Source of the DNA: Candidatus Puniceispirillum sp.
Lineage (GTDB): Bacteria > Pseudomonadota > Alphaproteobacteria > Puniceispirillales > Puniceispirillaceae
Direction: 5' to 3'
NCBI GenBank assembly: GCA_016780525.1
Contig: JADHLR010000003.1
Location: 1-31,910, forward strand
Length of the DNA: 31,910 nucleotides
Position numbers and translations under genes: made by a program. Below, in pieces: positions 8,651 to 16,286 of this stretch. Numbering within the stretch: the first letter of the stretch is position 1; every line of letters begins with the position of its first letter. The notes beneath the pieces are model-generated. The model was not told the origin of the DNA, searched no databases, and saw only the letters and a program-made list of their open reading frames with translations.

Positions 8651-8829
8651 GAGGCCTCCCTTTATCTTGCTGTGCTACACTAATTCCTACGATATCTGGT
8701 TAAAGACTATGGCTTTGATCGGCTATTATTTTCATATTTTAGTCATATGGTGACGAAAATTTTAAAATCTGTATAGGCGGAATATTACTTAATTGGCTGG
8801 GGTGAGGCCGGCAGTGAAGAGGAAAGCGA
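8651..8829. promoter_or_regulatory. divergent regulatory region between the aldehyde dehydrogenase gene and ridA
   Basis: About 180 bp, AT-rich in the middle, with starts facing outwards on both sides. It contains the stretch GTGACGAAAATTTTAAAAT at 8750-8768, which recurs with 17 of 19 bases at 23575-23593 upstream of the quinone oxidoreductase gene. No consensus -35/-10 pair is clear. Confidence 0.45.
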
Positions 8830-9216
8830 ATGACAAAGCAAATAATTGGTGATCCGTTGGTGATCAACGGTCGGCGTCTGTCGCTGTCACGGGCGGTTTG
8901 GGCAGGCGATTTTGTGTTTCTCACCGGTCAGGTGCCGATGCAAAATGGCGCAGTGATGACGCATGGAAGCATAGAGGATCAAACCCGTGCGGTGCTTGAT
9001 GATATAACGGCGACACTGGCAATGGCTGGCTGTGATCGCAATGATGTTGTCAAATCCATGGTGTGGTTGACGTCGCGTGAGGATTTTCCCGGGTTTAACG
9101 CGGTTTATGCCGAATATTTTCCCGAGCAGCCACCAGCCCGCTCAGCCATTGTGAATGACTTGCTGGTTGATGTGAAAGTTGAAATCGAGGTGATTGCCTA
9201 TAAGCCTCAGGGCTAA
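8830..9216 (+). CDS. ridA: RidA/YjgF-family enamine/imine deaminase
   Basis: RidA proteins hydrolyse reactive 2-aminoacrylate-type enamines and imines to keto acids, in the cytoplasm. At 128 residues the length is standard. Seen: FLTGQVPM near 30-37, the helix segment ending VWLTSREDFPGFNAVYAEYF, and PPARSAIV with Arg104, the residue that binds the substrate carboxylate in active RidA proteins (Arg105 in E. coli). It ends with VKVEIEVIAYK, as usual. A GAGGAAAG site precedes the ATG. It is read away from set 1 and towards the luciferase-like monooxygenase gene. A link to amine breakdown in this cluster is plausible because amine oxidation produces imines, but that is inference; some RidA paralogues have other roles. 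Confidence 0.92.
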   Translation: MTKQIIGDPLVINGRRLSLSRAVWAGDFVFLTGQVPMQNGAVMTHGSIEDQTRAVLDDITATLAMAGCDRNDVVKSMVWLTSREDFPGFNAVYAEYFPEQPPARSAIVNDLLVDVKVEIEVIAYKPQG

Positions 9217-9251
9217 CCATCACAATATGTCTTTCTTGCTTAGTCATCTAT

Positions 9252-9273
9252 GCACAGGCGGGGCACAGGCGGG
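9252..9273. repeat. 11-bp perfect tandem duplication
   Basis: GCACAGGCGGG occurs twice in a row, 9252-9262 and 9263-9273, in the short convergent gap between ridA and the monooxygenase gene. No strong terminator hairpin was found in this gap. Confidence 0.85.
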
Positions 9274-9304
9274 CAGCTGGCGCTTTGCCCGGCAATCAGA
9301 ACGG

Positions 9305-10342
9305 TTAGCGAAAAGCTGGCATCACCTTGTCACAGAATAATTCCAAAGATTTGATCTGTTCATCATGTTCAAGCCCCATAGAGGCGTAATAGATAAATGA
9401 GTCGACGCCCAGATTCTGATACCGTTTGAGCTTTTCGATGGCTTGATCAGGCGATCCAAATAGCAGATTTTCTTCCAGCATATCGGCGTTATATTCATCC
9501 CGGTTGACCAATTCAGCAAGCGGTGTTTGTGCGGGGAACCCATTCGTGACCCCGCCGATATTGCGGAACAGATTTTCAAACTGGCCCAGCACGTTTTGGA
9601 TAGCAGCAATGGCTTTGTCGCGGCCAGCTGTGGTCTCATAGATAGCTGTATGACGCATCAGCGCAAAATTTGGCCGTCTGGCATTACTAAATTTCGCCAT
9701 CGATTCATCAAAATGCTGCTTATAGAGTTCGGCCTCATCAAAGCTGCGGGTCAAAGGCCAGCACATGATATTGCAGTTATTTTTGATCGCATAATCATAG
9801 GTGATCGGTGACCGCGCCGCCACCCAAACAGGCGGATGCGGTGATTGCACCGGCTTTGGTACCGAGGTAGAGGTCGGGAACTGCCAAAAGTCGCCATTAT
9901 GTTCATAATCGCCCTGCCATAAGGCCAGAACCGCGGGCAGCATTTCATTCATATATTGCCAGCTGTCAGATTGCTTCAGCCCCGGCTGCATGCGGTCAAA
10001 TTCCCGCTGATAGGCGCCAGACCCAATGCCGAACTCAAGACGGCCATCGGTTAACAAATCGGTCATCGCGGCTTCGCCAGCGAGGCGAATTGGGTGCCAA
10101 TAGGCGGCATTGACCACAGCGCATCCAAGGCGGATATTTTTGGTGTGTTCTCCCCACCAGGTCAAAAGCGAAAATGGATTTGGTGCAATGGTCATTTCAA
10201 GTGCGTGATGTTCGGCTGCCCAGACAATGTCAAAACCAGCCGCATCAGCCATTTTGACCATGCGCAATGTGTGATCACGCACCGCAGTCATTGATGTCTG
10301 CTCGTTCATGCGCTCAAGATTGATAGCAATCTGGAATTTCAT
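9305..10342 (-). CDS. luciferase-like (LLM-class) flavin-dependent monooxygenase
   Basis: FMNH2-dependent monooxygenase of the bacterial-luciferase fold, 345 residues. Seen: the N-terminal strand MKFQIAINLER, ADAAGFDIVWAAEHHALEM around 33-51, RLGCAVVNAAYWHPIRLAGE, and DLLTDGRLEFGIGSGAYQREF, all typical of the LLM class. The C-terminal LLFGSPDQAIEKLKRYQNLGVDSFIYY is also typical. A GGGGGAGG site lies before the ATG. No reductase partner is encoded in the window, so reduced flavin must come from elsewhere. LLM enzymes oxidise many compounds (alkanes, sulfonates, amines, aldehydes). The position between two carnitine-like gene sets suggests a quaternary-amine or aldehyde substrate, but the sequence does not show it. 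It is transcribed alone, with a palindrome upstream at 10406-10425. Confidence 0.88.
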   Translation of the reverse strand: MKFQIAINLERMNEQTSMTAVRDHTLRMVKMADAAGFDIVWAAEHHALEMTIAPNPFSLLTWWGEHTKNIRLGCAVVNAAYWHPIRLAGEAAMTDLLTDGRLEFGIGSGAYQREFDRMQPGLKQSDSWQYMNEMLPAVLALWQGDYEHNGDFWQFPTSTSVPKPVQSPHPPVWVAARSPITYDYAIKNNCNIMCWPLTRSFDEAELYKQHFDESMAKFSNARRPNFALMRHTAIYETTAGRDKAIAAIQNVLGQFENLFRNIGGVTNGFPAQTPLAELVNRDEYNADMLEENLLFGSPDQAIEKLKRYQNLGVDSFIYYASMGLEHDEQIKSLELFCDKVMPAFR

Positions 10343-10405
10343 TGTCAGCCTCCCCCCACTCGAATTAGGGAAAGGATGTCAAACGTAGCCAAATTTAACA
10401 ATAGA

Positions 10406-10425
10406 ATAATACTGATAGTTATTAT
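10406..10425. promoter_or_regulatory. imperfect palindrome upstream of the monooxygenase gene
   Basis: ATAATA (10406-10411) and TATTAT (10420-10425) are inverted around eight bases, in the gap between pckA and the monooxygenase gene. A second small inverted pair, TCGA/TCGA around a run of A, follows. This is a possible operator or simply AT-rich promoter DNA. Confidence 0.3.
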
Positions 10426-10459
10426 CGAAAAAATCGAATTAAATATCGGGCATTACGCG

Positions 10460-12061
10460 TTAATCAAGCTTTGGCCCGGCGGCAACCAGTGCTTTGCCAG
10501 CGTCGGTATCGGTGAATTTTTCGAAATTTTCGATGAACAACCCGCCAAGATGGCGCGCCCGCTTTTCCCATTCGCCAGCATCGTCATAGCTTGAGCGTGG
10601 GTCCAGAATAGACTGATCAAGCCCGGCCAATGCTGTCGGCATCTGCAGATTGAAAATCGGCAATGTCTCGGTATCAGCAGTGTCGATCTCGCCAGAAAAC
10701 ACAGCATTGATCAGGGCGCGGGTGTTTTTCAGCGAAATACGCGTGCCCTGCCCGTTCCAGCCGGTATTGATCAGATAGGCTTTGGCCCCGGCATCCCGCA
10801 TCCGCTTGCTCAGCACCTCGGCATATTTAGTCGGGTGCAGCGATAAAAACGCCGCGCCAAAACAAGCCGAAAAGGTGGGTTGATGTTCGGTCATGCCGCG
10901 TTCCATTCCAGCCATTTTGGCGGTAAAGCCGGACAGAAAATGATATTGGGTGGCGGCATCATCAAGAATCGATACAGGCGGCAGAACACCAAAAGCATCC
11001 GCCGTCAGAAACAATACATGTTTGGCGTGACCGGCTTTGGATACCGGGCGGACGATATTGTCGATATGGTAGATCGGGTACGACACCCGGGTATTCAGCG
11101 TCAGGCTGGTATCGCTGAAATCAATTTTGCCGTCGGCATCAACCATCACATTTTCGAGCAGCGCATCGCGGCGAATCGCCCGGTAAATTTCCGGTTCATT
11201 GGCTTCGTCGAGGTCGCTTGTTTTGGCGTAGCAGCCACCCTCAAAGTTGAAAATACCGTCATCGTCCCAGCCATGTTCATCATCACCAATCAGGCTACGA
11301 TCAGCGGCGGCTGACAAGGTTGTTTTGCCGGTGCCAGACAGGCCAAAAAACAGCGCCACATCACCGTTTTCGCCACAGTTTGCCGAGCAATGCATCGATG
11401 CAATGCCTTTGCGGGGCAAGAGATAGTTCATCATCGAGAACATCCCTTTTTTCATCTCGCCGCCATACCAGGAGCCGCCAATCAGCTGCATCCGTTCGGT
11501 CAGATTAAAGGCAACAAAGGTTGGCGAATTCATGCCATGGCGTTCCCAGTCCGGGTTGCTTGTCATGGACGCATTGATGACGGTGAAATCAGGCTCAAAA
11601 TCAGCCAGTTCGGCGTCGCTTGGCCGGATGAACATATTTTTCACAAAATGCGCCTGCCATGCCACCTCCATGACAAAGCGCACTTTTAAACAGGTATCTT
11701 TATTAGCGCCGCAAAACCCGTCGACAATATACAGTTTTTTGCCTGTCAGCTGCTTGCCAACCAGATCTTTAAGCTCGCCCCATACCTCTGGGGTGATTGG
11801 CTTATTGTCGTTTTTCGCGCCATTTCCATTCCACCACAAACTGTCTTTTGTGGTGTCGTCCATGACGATAAATTTATCCTTTGGAGACCGTCCGGTATAT
11901 TCACCGGTCAATACATTGACCGCGCCAAGCTCGCTTAGATAGCCGCGCGCATATCCCTCAAGGCCGGGTTGCATCTCATCTTCAAAAAGCTGTTCATAAG
12001 ACGGGTTATAAATGATTTCTTTCGGCTCGGTAATGCCGACTGAAGACAAGAATTGTTCCAC
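10460..12061 (-). CDS. pckA: phosphoenolpyruvate carboxykinase (ATP)
   Basis: Converts oxaloacetate and ATP to phosphoenolpyruvate, CO2 and ADP: the first committed step of gluconeogenesis, cytoplasmic. At 533 residues it is full length. Seen: YTGRSPKDK near 55-63, the kinase-1 P-loop GLSGTGKT at 240-247, the kinase-2 region LIGDDEHGWDDDG from 257, MKKGMFSMMNYLLP, FLTADAFGVLPPVS, and the C-terminal AALVAAGPKL-like tail. All match E. coli Pck closely. The start is GTG (GAGAG site); the next Met is well inside the conserved region. It has its own upstream gap with a TATAAT at 12089-12084. The role here is probably metabolic: acetoacetate and acetyl-CoA released by carnitine-type breakdown require gluconeogenesis. 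It may equally be an unrelated housekeeping gene. Confidence 0.97.
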   Translation of the reverse strand: MEQFLSSVGITEPKEIIYNPSYEQLFEDEMQPGLEGYARGYLSELGAVNVLTGEYTGRSPKDKFIVMDDTTKDSLWWNGNGAKNDNKPITPEVWGELKDLVGKQLTGKKLYIVDGFCGANKDTCLKVRFVMEVAWQAHFVKNMFIRPSDAELADFEPDFTVINASMTSNPDWERHGMNSPTFVAFNLTERMQLIGGSWYGGEMKKGMFSMMNYLLPRKGIASMHCSANCGENGDVALFFGLSGTGKTTLSAAADRSLIGDDEHGWDDDGIFNFEGGCYAKTSDLDEANEPEIYRAIRRDALLENVMVDADGKIDFSDTSLTLNTRVSYPIYHIDNIVRPVSKAGHAKHVLFLTADAFGVLPPVSILDDAATQYHFLSGFTAKMAGMERGMTEHQPTFSACFGAAFLSLHPTKYAEVLSKRMRDAGAKAYLINTGWNGQGTRISLKNTRALINAVFSGEIDTADTETLPIFNLQMPTALAGLDQSILDPRSSYDDAGEWEKRARHLGGLFIENFEKFTDTDAGKALVAAGPKLD

Positions 12062-12083
12062 GAAAATACTCTCAAAACTGTTT

Positions 12084-12089
12084 ATTATA
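12084..12089 (-). promoter_or_regulatory. possible -10 box of pckA
   Basis: TATAAT on the minus strand, 22 bases before the GTG start of pckA. No good -35 lies at the correct spacing, so this is tentative. Confidence 0.3.
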
Positions 12090-12207
12090 ATGTCTTGTCA
12101 CAGGGCCAAGGGGATGTCGACCCAAGATTGATTAGGTAATTCTTTAAGGCGTCGATTTGGCCTTGTCAATGACCAAGCCCGACGGGCAAAAACCGGTGCC
12201 GGACAGG

Positions 12208-12993
12208 CTATCGTCCGCGCCATACCGGGTCGCGTTTTTCGGCAAAGGCCCTAAACCCTTCAACCCCGTCTTCCGAGTTGTACAATCTGTCAACGGTTGG
12301 CAATTGCATCTTGGTAACCTTGTTTAAAATATCCTGAAATTTCATCGCTTCAGCTTCGCGGGCGACTTCCTTGATCGCGGCAAATACCAGTGGTGGCCCG
12401 GATTCGAGCAGTCTGGCCAGCGCCCAGGCGCGATCATAGAGCGCGTCCGCGTCGGCAAAAATTTCATTTACCAGCCCCCATCTGTGGGCTTCGGCAGAGT
12501 CCATCCAGCGGCCAGTCAGCAACAAATCCATCGCCACATGATAGGGAATGCGTTTCGGCAGCTTGATGGTGGCGGCATCAGCCAATGTGCCGGCTCTGAT
12601 TTCCGGCAGGGCAAAGCTCGAAGCTGCGGTTGCCAGAATCAAATCACAGGATAAAGCCAGTTCAAATCCGCCGCCAACGCACATGCCCTCAACAGCGGCG
12701 ATCACCGGTTTGTTCAGATCGCGCAGCTCTTGCAACCCGGCAAAACCACCAACGCCATAATCAGCGGTGACCGAGTCACCTGCCGCCGCGGCTTTCAGAT
12801 CCCACCCGGCGGAAAAGAATTTCTCGCCAGCCGTGCGTAAAATACAAACGCGCAGCGCCGCATCATCACGAAAGGATTGAAACACATCGCCCATTTGGCG
12901 CGACGTTGCCAGATCAATGGCATTGGCTTTTGGCCGATCTAATGTGACCTCCAAAATACCGCCGTCAGTGCGGCTATGAATAACCTCGGTCAT
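12208..12993 (-). CDS. caiD: crotonobetainyl-CoA hydratase / carnitinyl-CoA dehydratase, set 2
   Basis: Predicted to hydrate crotonobetainyl-CoA to L-carnitinyl-CoA. With the start at 12993 the protein has 261 residues, the same as E. coli CaiD. It follows CaiD closely: DRPKANAID near 19-27, GEKFFSAGWDLKAAA near 56-70, GGGFELAL with Glu111, ALPE with Glu131, and the tail AFAEKRDPVWRGR. I chose the inner ATG because it overlaps the synthetase stop (ATGA) and gives the family length; a longer in-frame start at 13056 would add 21 residues lying inside the synthetase gene. The loop after Glu131, PDSGG in CaiD, reads ADAAT here. I recall similar loops in other alphaproteobacterial members, so this may mark a subfamily. 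It is the last gene of the set 2 operon. Confidence 0.92.
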   Translation of the reverse strand: MTEVIHSRTDGGILEVTLDRPKANAIDLATSRQMGDVFQSFRDDAALRVCILRTAGEKFFSAGWDLKAAAAGDSVTADYGVGGFAGLQELRDLNKPVIAAVEGMCVGGGFELALSCDLILATAASSFALPEIRAGTLADAATIKLPKRIPYHVAMDLLLTGRWMDSAEAHRWGLVNEIFADADALYDRAWALARLLESGPPLVFAAIKEVAREAEAMKFQDILNKVTKMQLPTVDRLYNSEDGVEGFRAFAEKRDPVWRGR

Positions 12994-15086
12994 GCTGAAG
13001 CTCCTGTGTTTTGCCCGGCTGCCGTTACGGCATTTTCCGGCGTATGATACCGCCACAATAACGCATCAGCGGCAATGGCGCTGTTGATGGTTATGATCAG
13101 CGGGTTGATCTCTATCGCGGCGATGCTGTGATCATTTGTGATAAGCTGGCATAGCGCCAGAATCTGATCAATGGCGGATTGCTGGTCAGCGGTCGGACGG
13201 CCGCGAAACCCGTTCAGTAAAGCGGCAAATTGCAGCCGCCCCAGCGCGGCGGCAATGGCTGTACGGCTTGCCGGTAAAATCAGGCTTTGGCTGTCACGCC
13301 ATAATTCGGTCATGACGCCGCCGCTGGCGATTGTCAGATGAATTCCATATTGCGGATCGCGCCGCAGCCCGACCAGCAATTCGGCGACCGGTGCGGTTAC
13401 CATCTCTTCAACCAGAAACCTGTGCGCATCGGTCATCGCTTTGGCCTGCTGTGCAAGCTCGGCATGCGCCAGCCCCAATGCGACGAAGCCCTGTTCGCTT
13501 TTGTGCAGCGTTCCCATGCCCTTTAATGCCAGCGGCGGGGTAAGCCGGGCTGCCTGATGCGCCAGTTCGCCAGGCGTATCGCCGGTGATTCCAGCCGGAC
13601 AGGCAATGCCATTGGCGCGCAACACGGCCTTTGCCCCGGCTTCGTCAATAAGCGTCGTGGCGCTGTCGGTGATGGTGGCAGTTGTGATGCTGGAAGCGAT
13701 GCTGGCAAGCGGCACCCATGGCGTTTCCTGCGACAGATTGCGGCCCGCATTGGCGGCAGATGTTAACGCGGCTAATCCAGCCTCAAAACCGCAAAGCGGC
13801 AGCAAACCTTCATCCATCAACCAGCTGGCGATATCATCTGGCATGCCTTCGGGAAGGCTGGCCAAAAGCGCGGCCTTTGTACCGGTCTTGCTGGCGGCGG
13901 TCTGCAACGCGGCAACGGCGGGCATCCAAGCGTCACGGCTACAGCGGTCAGCCCGCGGAAAATCAATAACCAGACAGCATAAATCAACCCAGTCGCCCAT
14001 CATATTGGCGAAGCATTCGGTCATCGCTGCTTCGTCACCCCAGATAAAGGTGTGGTAATCGAGCGGATTCGCCAAATGCACCAGCGGGCCTAATTTATCA
14101 GCCAGTCTGGCTGCATTATATTCCGGCAGCTCTGGCCAGCTCAGATCCTGGGTGACCGACATGTCAGCCAGCAGGCCAGCCTCTCCGCCGGAACAGCATA
14201 AGGCGCTGATACGGTTGCCGGGCAGGGCGCCAAACAGATGCAGTATTTTCAAGGTTTCGATCAGCGCATCGAGACTATTGACTTCGATCACACCGCATTG
14301 TTGCAAAAAAGCCGAGGAAGCGGCGGCGTCGCCGGCAAGTGCGGCTGTATGCGCGCCGGCGGCCTGTTGCGATGCGGCTGTTTTGCCGGCCTTGATGGCG
14401 ACAATATATTTGCCATTTTGGCGGGCGGCATATGCCATTTTGGCAAATTCGCCGGCGTCATGAATGCCCTCAATATACAGCCCGGCGGCGGTGATTCGCG
14501 GATCCGCCAGCAACGCTGCTGTCATATCGGTGAGGCTGGTCTGCGCCTGATTGCCGACACAGCCGACATACCCGACCGGCAGACCACGCGCCTGCATACC
14601 CAGATTGATCGCAATATTCGACGATTGGCTGATCAGTGCCACACCGTTTGTACAGCGACGACCGCCATGCTGGTCAGGCCATAGCAATGCCCCGTCAAGA
14701 TAGTTGATAAAGCCGTAACAATTCGGGCCAAGTAACGGCATATCGCCGGCCGCGGCGACCAGCTGTTGCTGCCGGTCAAGCTGGCCTGATTCGGCAAAAC
14801 CAGAGGCAAAGCACACCGCGCCACCACAGCCGATTGCTGCCAGTTGCCGAGTGACTTCGATAACAGCGTCACGATTAATGCCAAGAAACGCCACATCGGG
14901 AACCCCCGGCAGTGCCGCAACCGACGCAAAACAAGGCACCCCGGCAATGGTTTTGCGTTTCGGATGCACCGGCCAGATATCCCCGGCAAATCCCATTTTC
15001 TGGCACTGGGTGATCACATTTTCAGCCCAGCCACTGCCAAACACAACAATCGAGGCTGGTTGGAATAGCCGTGACAGCCGGGGCAA
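12990..15086 (-). CDS. NDP-forming acyl-CoA synthetase, set 2 (gamma-butyrobetaine-CoA ligase candidate)
   Basis: ATP-driven CoA ligase of 698 residues: CoA-binding domain (about 8-130, with GPNCYG at 120-125), ligase domain with AGAHTAALAG (presumed phospho-His246), and a C-terminal ATP-grasp domain (about 475-698) with LKGMGTLHKSEQGF, IASGGV and EINPL. In the GHTG-type motif the usual Gly after HT is Ala here. It forms the CoA ester for the dehydrogenase four bases upstream; in this operon the likely acid is gamma-butyrobetaine, or carnitine for CoA recycling (inference). The start codon is TTG, chosen because a GGGGGA site sits eight bases upstream and because the alignment with the set 1 protein begins there. 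No ATG is available before residue 31. Its stop overlaps the hydratase start. Confidence 0.9.
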   Translation of the reverse strand: MPRLSRLFQPASIVVFGSGWAENVITQCQKMGFAGDIWPVHPKRKTIAGVPCFASVAALPGVPDVAFLGINRDAVIEVTRQLAAIGCGGAVCFASGFAESGQLDRQQQLVAAAGDMPLLGPNCYGFINYLDGALLWPDQHGGRRCTNGVALISQSSNIAINLGMQARGLPVGYVGCVGNQAQTSLTDMTAALLADPRITAAGLYIEGIHDAGEFAKMAYAARQNGKYIVAIKAGKTAASQQAAGAHTAALAGDAAASSAFLQQCGVIEVNSLDALIETLKILHLFGALPGNRISALCCSGGEAGLLADMSVTQDLSWPELPEYNAARLADKLGPLVHLANPLDYHTFIWGDEAAMTECFANMMGDWVDLCCLVIDFPRADRCSRDAWMPAVAALQTAASKTGTKAALLASLPEGMPDDIASWLMDEGLLPLCGFEAGLAALTSAANAGRNLSQETPWVPLASIASSITTATITDSATTLIDEAGAKAVLRANGIACPAGITGDTPGELAHQAARLTPPLALKGMGTLHKSEQGFVALGLAHAELAQQAKAMTDAHRFLVEEMVTAPVAELLVGLRRDPQYGIHLTIASGGVMTELWRDSQSLILPASRTAIAAALGRLQFAALLNGFRGRPTADQQSAIDQILALCQLITNDHSIAAIEINPLIITINSAIAADALLWRYHTPENAVTAAGQNTGASA

Positions 15087-15090
15087 CTGC

Positions 15091-16251
15091 CTATCCCCCT
15101 AATGGCCGCAACAAATCACGGCTGATGATATGTCGCTGGATTTCCGAGGTGCCGTCCCAGATTCGTTCCACCCGGGCATCGCGCCAGAACCGCGCCAGTG
15201 GCAGATCATCCATCAAACCCATGCCGCCGTAAATCTGGATCGCCTCGTCGGTTACCCGTGCCAGTAATTCGGTGGCGTATAATTTGGCTGATGCGATTTC
15301 ACGATTGGCTGGCAAACCTTCATCGAGCCGCCATGCCGCCGCCAAAGTCAGCCAATCAGCCGCGTCAATTTCCGTGACTAAATCAGCCAGCTTGAAACTG
15401 ACACCCTGAAACTTGCCGATCTGTTTGCCAAATTGCTGGCGTTCAGTGGCATAATGCAGGGCGTAATCGAATGCCCGACGGGCGCGGCCAACGGCCATGG
15501 CGGCAACGGTAATGCGGGTGGCATAAAGCCAGCTATTCATCACCTCAAACCCGCCATCGACGGCACCCAGAACCTGCTCATCCGGCACCCGGCAATTTTC
15601 AAATTTCAAAATCACATTGGGATAGCCGCTATGCGATACCGACTGATAGCCGGGCAAAACAGAAAAGCCGGGATGACCGCGATCGACCAGAAAACAGGTA
15701 ATCCGTTTTTTCGGGCCATGCGCCGTTTCATCAACGCCGGTGGCCACAAAAACGATAAAGAAATCGGCATGATCCCCGCCGGAAATGAAATGTTTGGTGC
15801 CATTGATCAGCCAGTCACCAGCATCGCGTTTTGCTGTGGTTGTCATGCTGCGCACATCGGATCCGGCATCTGGTTCGGTCATCGCCAGCGCATCCATTTT
15901 TTCACCACTGACGGCAGGTGCCAGATAGCGTTCGATCTGCGCCCCCTCGCAGGCCATCAGAATATTTTGCGGGCGGCCAAAAAAATGTGTCAGCGCCATC
16001 GACCCGCGGCCAAGCTCGCGTTCGAGAAGGGCAAATTCAACATGATTGAGACCGCCGCCACCAACTGCTTCGGGAAAATTCGCCGCATAGAATCCCATCG
16101 CCTTGACCTTGGATTTGATGTCATCGGCAATGTCTTTGGGTACATAGCCAAGCTTCTCAATTTTATCTTCAAGAGGATAGATTTCCTGTTCGACAAAACT
16201 GCGCACGGTTTCGACGATCATATCCTGTTCGGGTGTTGCACCAAATTGCAT
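15091..16251 (-). CDS. acyl-CoA dehydrogenase, set 2 (gamma-butyrobetainyl-CoA dehydrogenase candidate)
   Basis: FAD enzyme, 386 residues, predicted to oxidise gamma-butyrobetainyl-CoA to crotonobetainyl-CoA with ETF as acceptor. Seen: AMTEPDAGSDVRS, INGTKHFISGGDHADFF, ERQQFGKQIGKFQGVSFKLADL, QIYGGMGLMDDLPLARFWRDARVERIWDGTSEIQRH. The residue in the position of the MCAD catalytic Glu376 is Asp366, as in the set 1 copy. It is not a close match to E. coli CaiA, which has GGSDEMQ at this site, so this is a different branch from the anaerobic carnitine reductase. It lies 35 bp after the carnitine dehydrogenase-thioesterase gene and 4 bp before the synthetase gene, inside the operon. Substrate follows from operon context and is inference. 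Confidence 0.92.
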   Translation of the reverse strand: MQFGATPEQDMIVETVRSFVEQEIYPLEDKIEKLGYVPKDIADDIKSKVKAMGFYAANFPEAVGGGGLNHVEFALLERELGRGSMALTHFFGRPQNILMACEGAQIERYLAPAVSGEKMDALAMTEPDAGSDVRSMTTTAKRDAGDWLINGTKHFISGGDHADFFIVFVATGVDETAHGPKKRITCFLVDRGHPGFSVLPGYQSVSHSGYPNVILKFENCRVPDEQVLGAVDGGFEVMNSWLYATRITVAAMAVGRARRAFDYALHYATERQQFGKQIGKFQGVSFKLADLVTEIDAADWLTLAAAWRLDEGLPANREIASAKLYATELLARVTDEAIQIYGGMGLMDDLPLARFWRDARVERIWDGTSEIQRHIISRDLLRPLGG

Positions 16252-16286
16252 CTTCAGAAACCTATCAGCTGTTGCGTTTGTTGTGT

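Noticed and set aside
12169..12217. Terminator after the set 2 hydratase gene
   Set aside because: Small stems are possible (for example CGGAC/GTCCG at 12200-12217), but the T-run is separated from the stem and the stem overlaps the stop codon; too weak to call.
12208..13056. Longer hydratase start at 13056
   Set aside because: The extra 21 residues lie inside the synthetase gene and exceed CaiD length; the ATG at 12993 forms a typical ATGA overlap.
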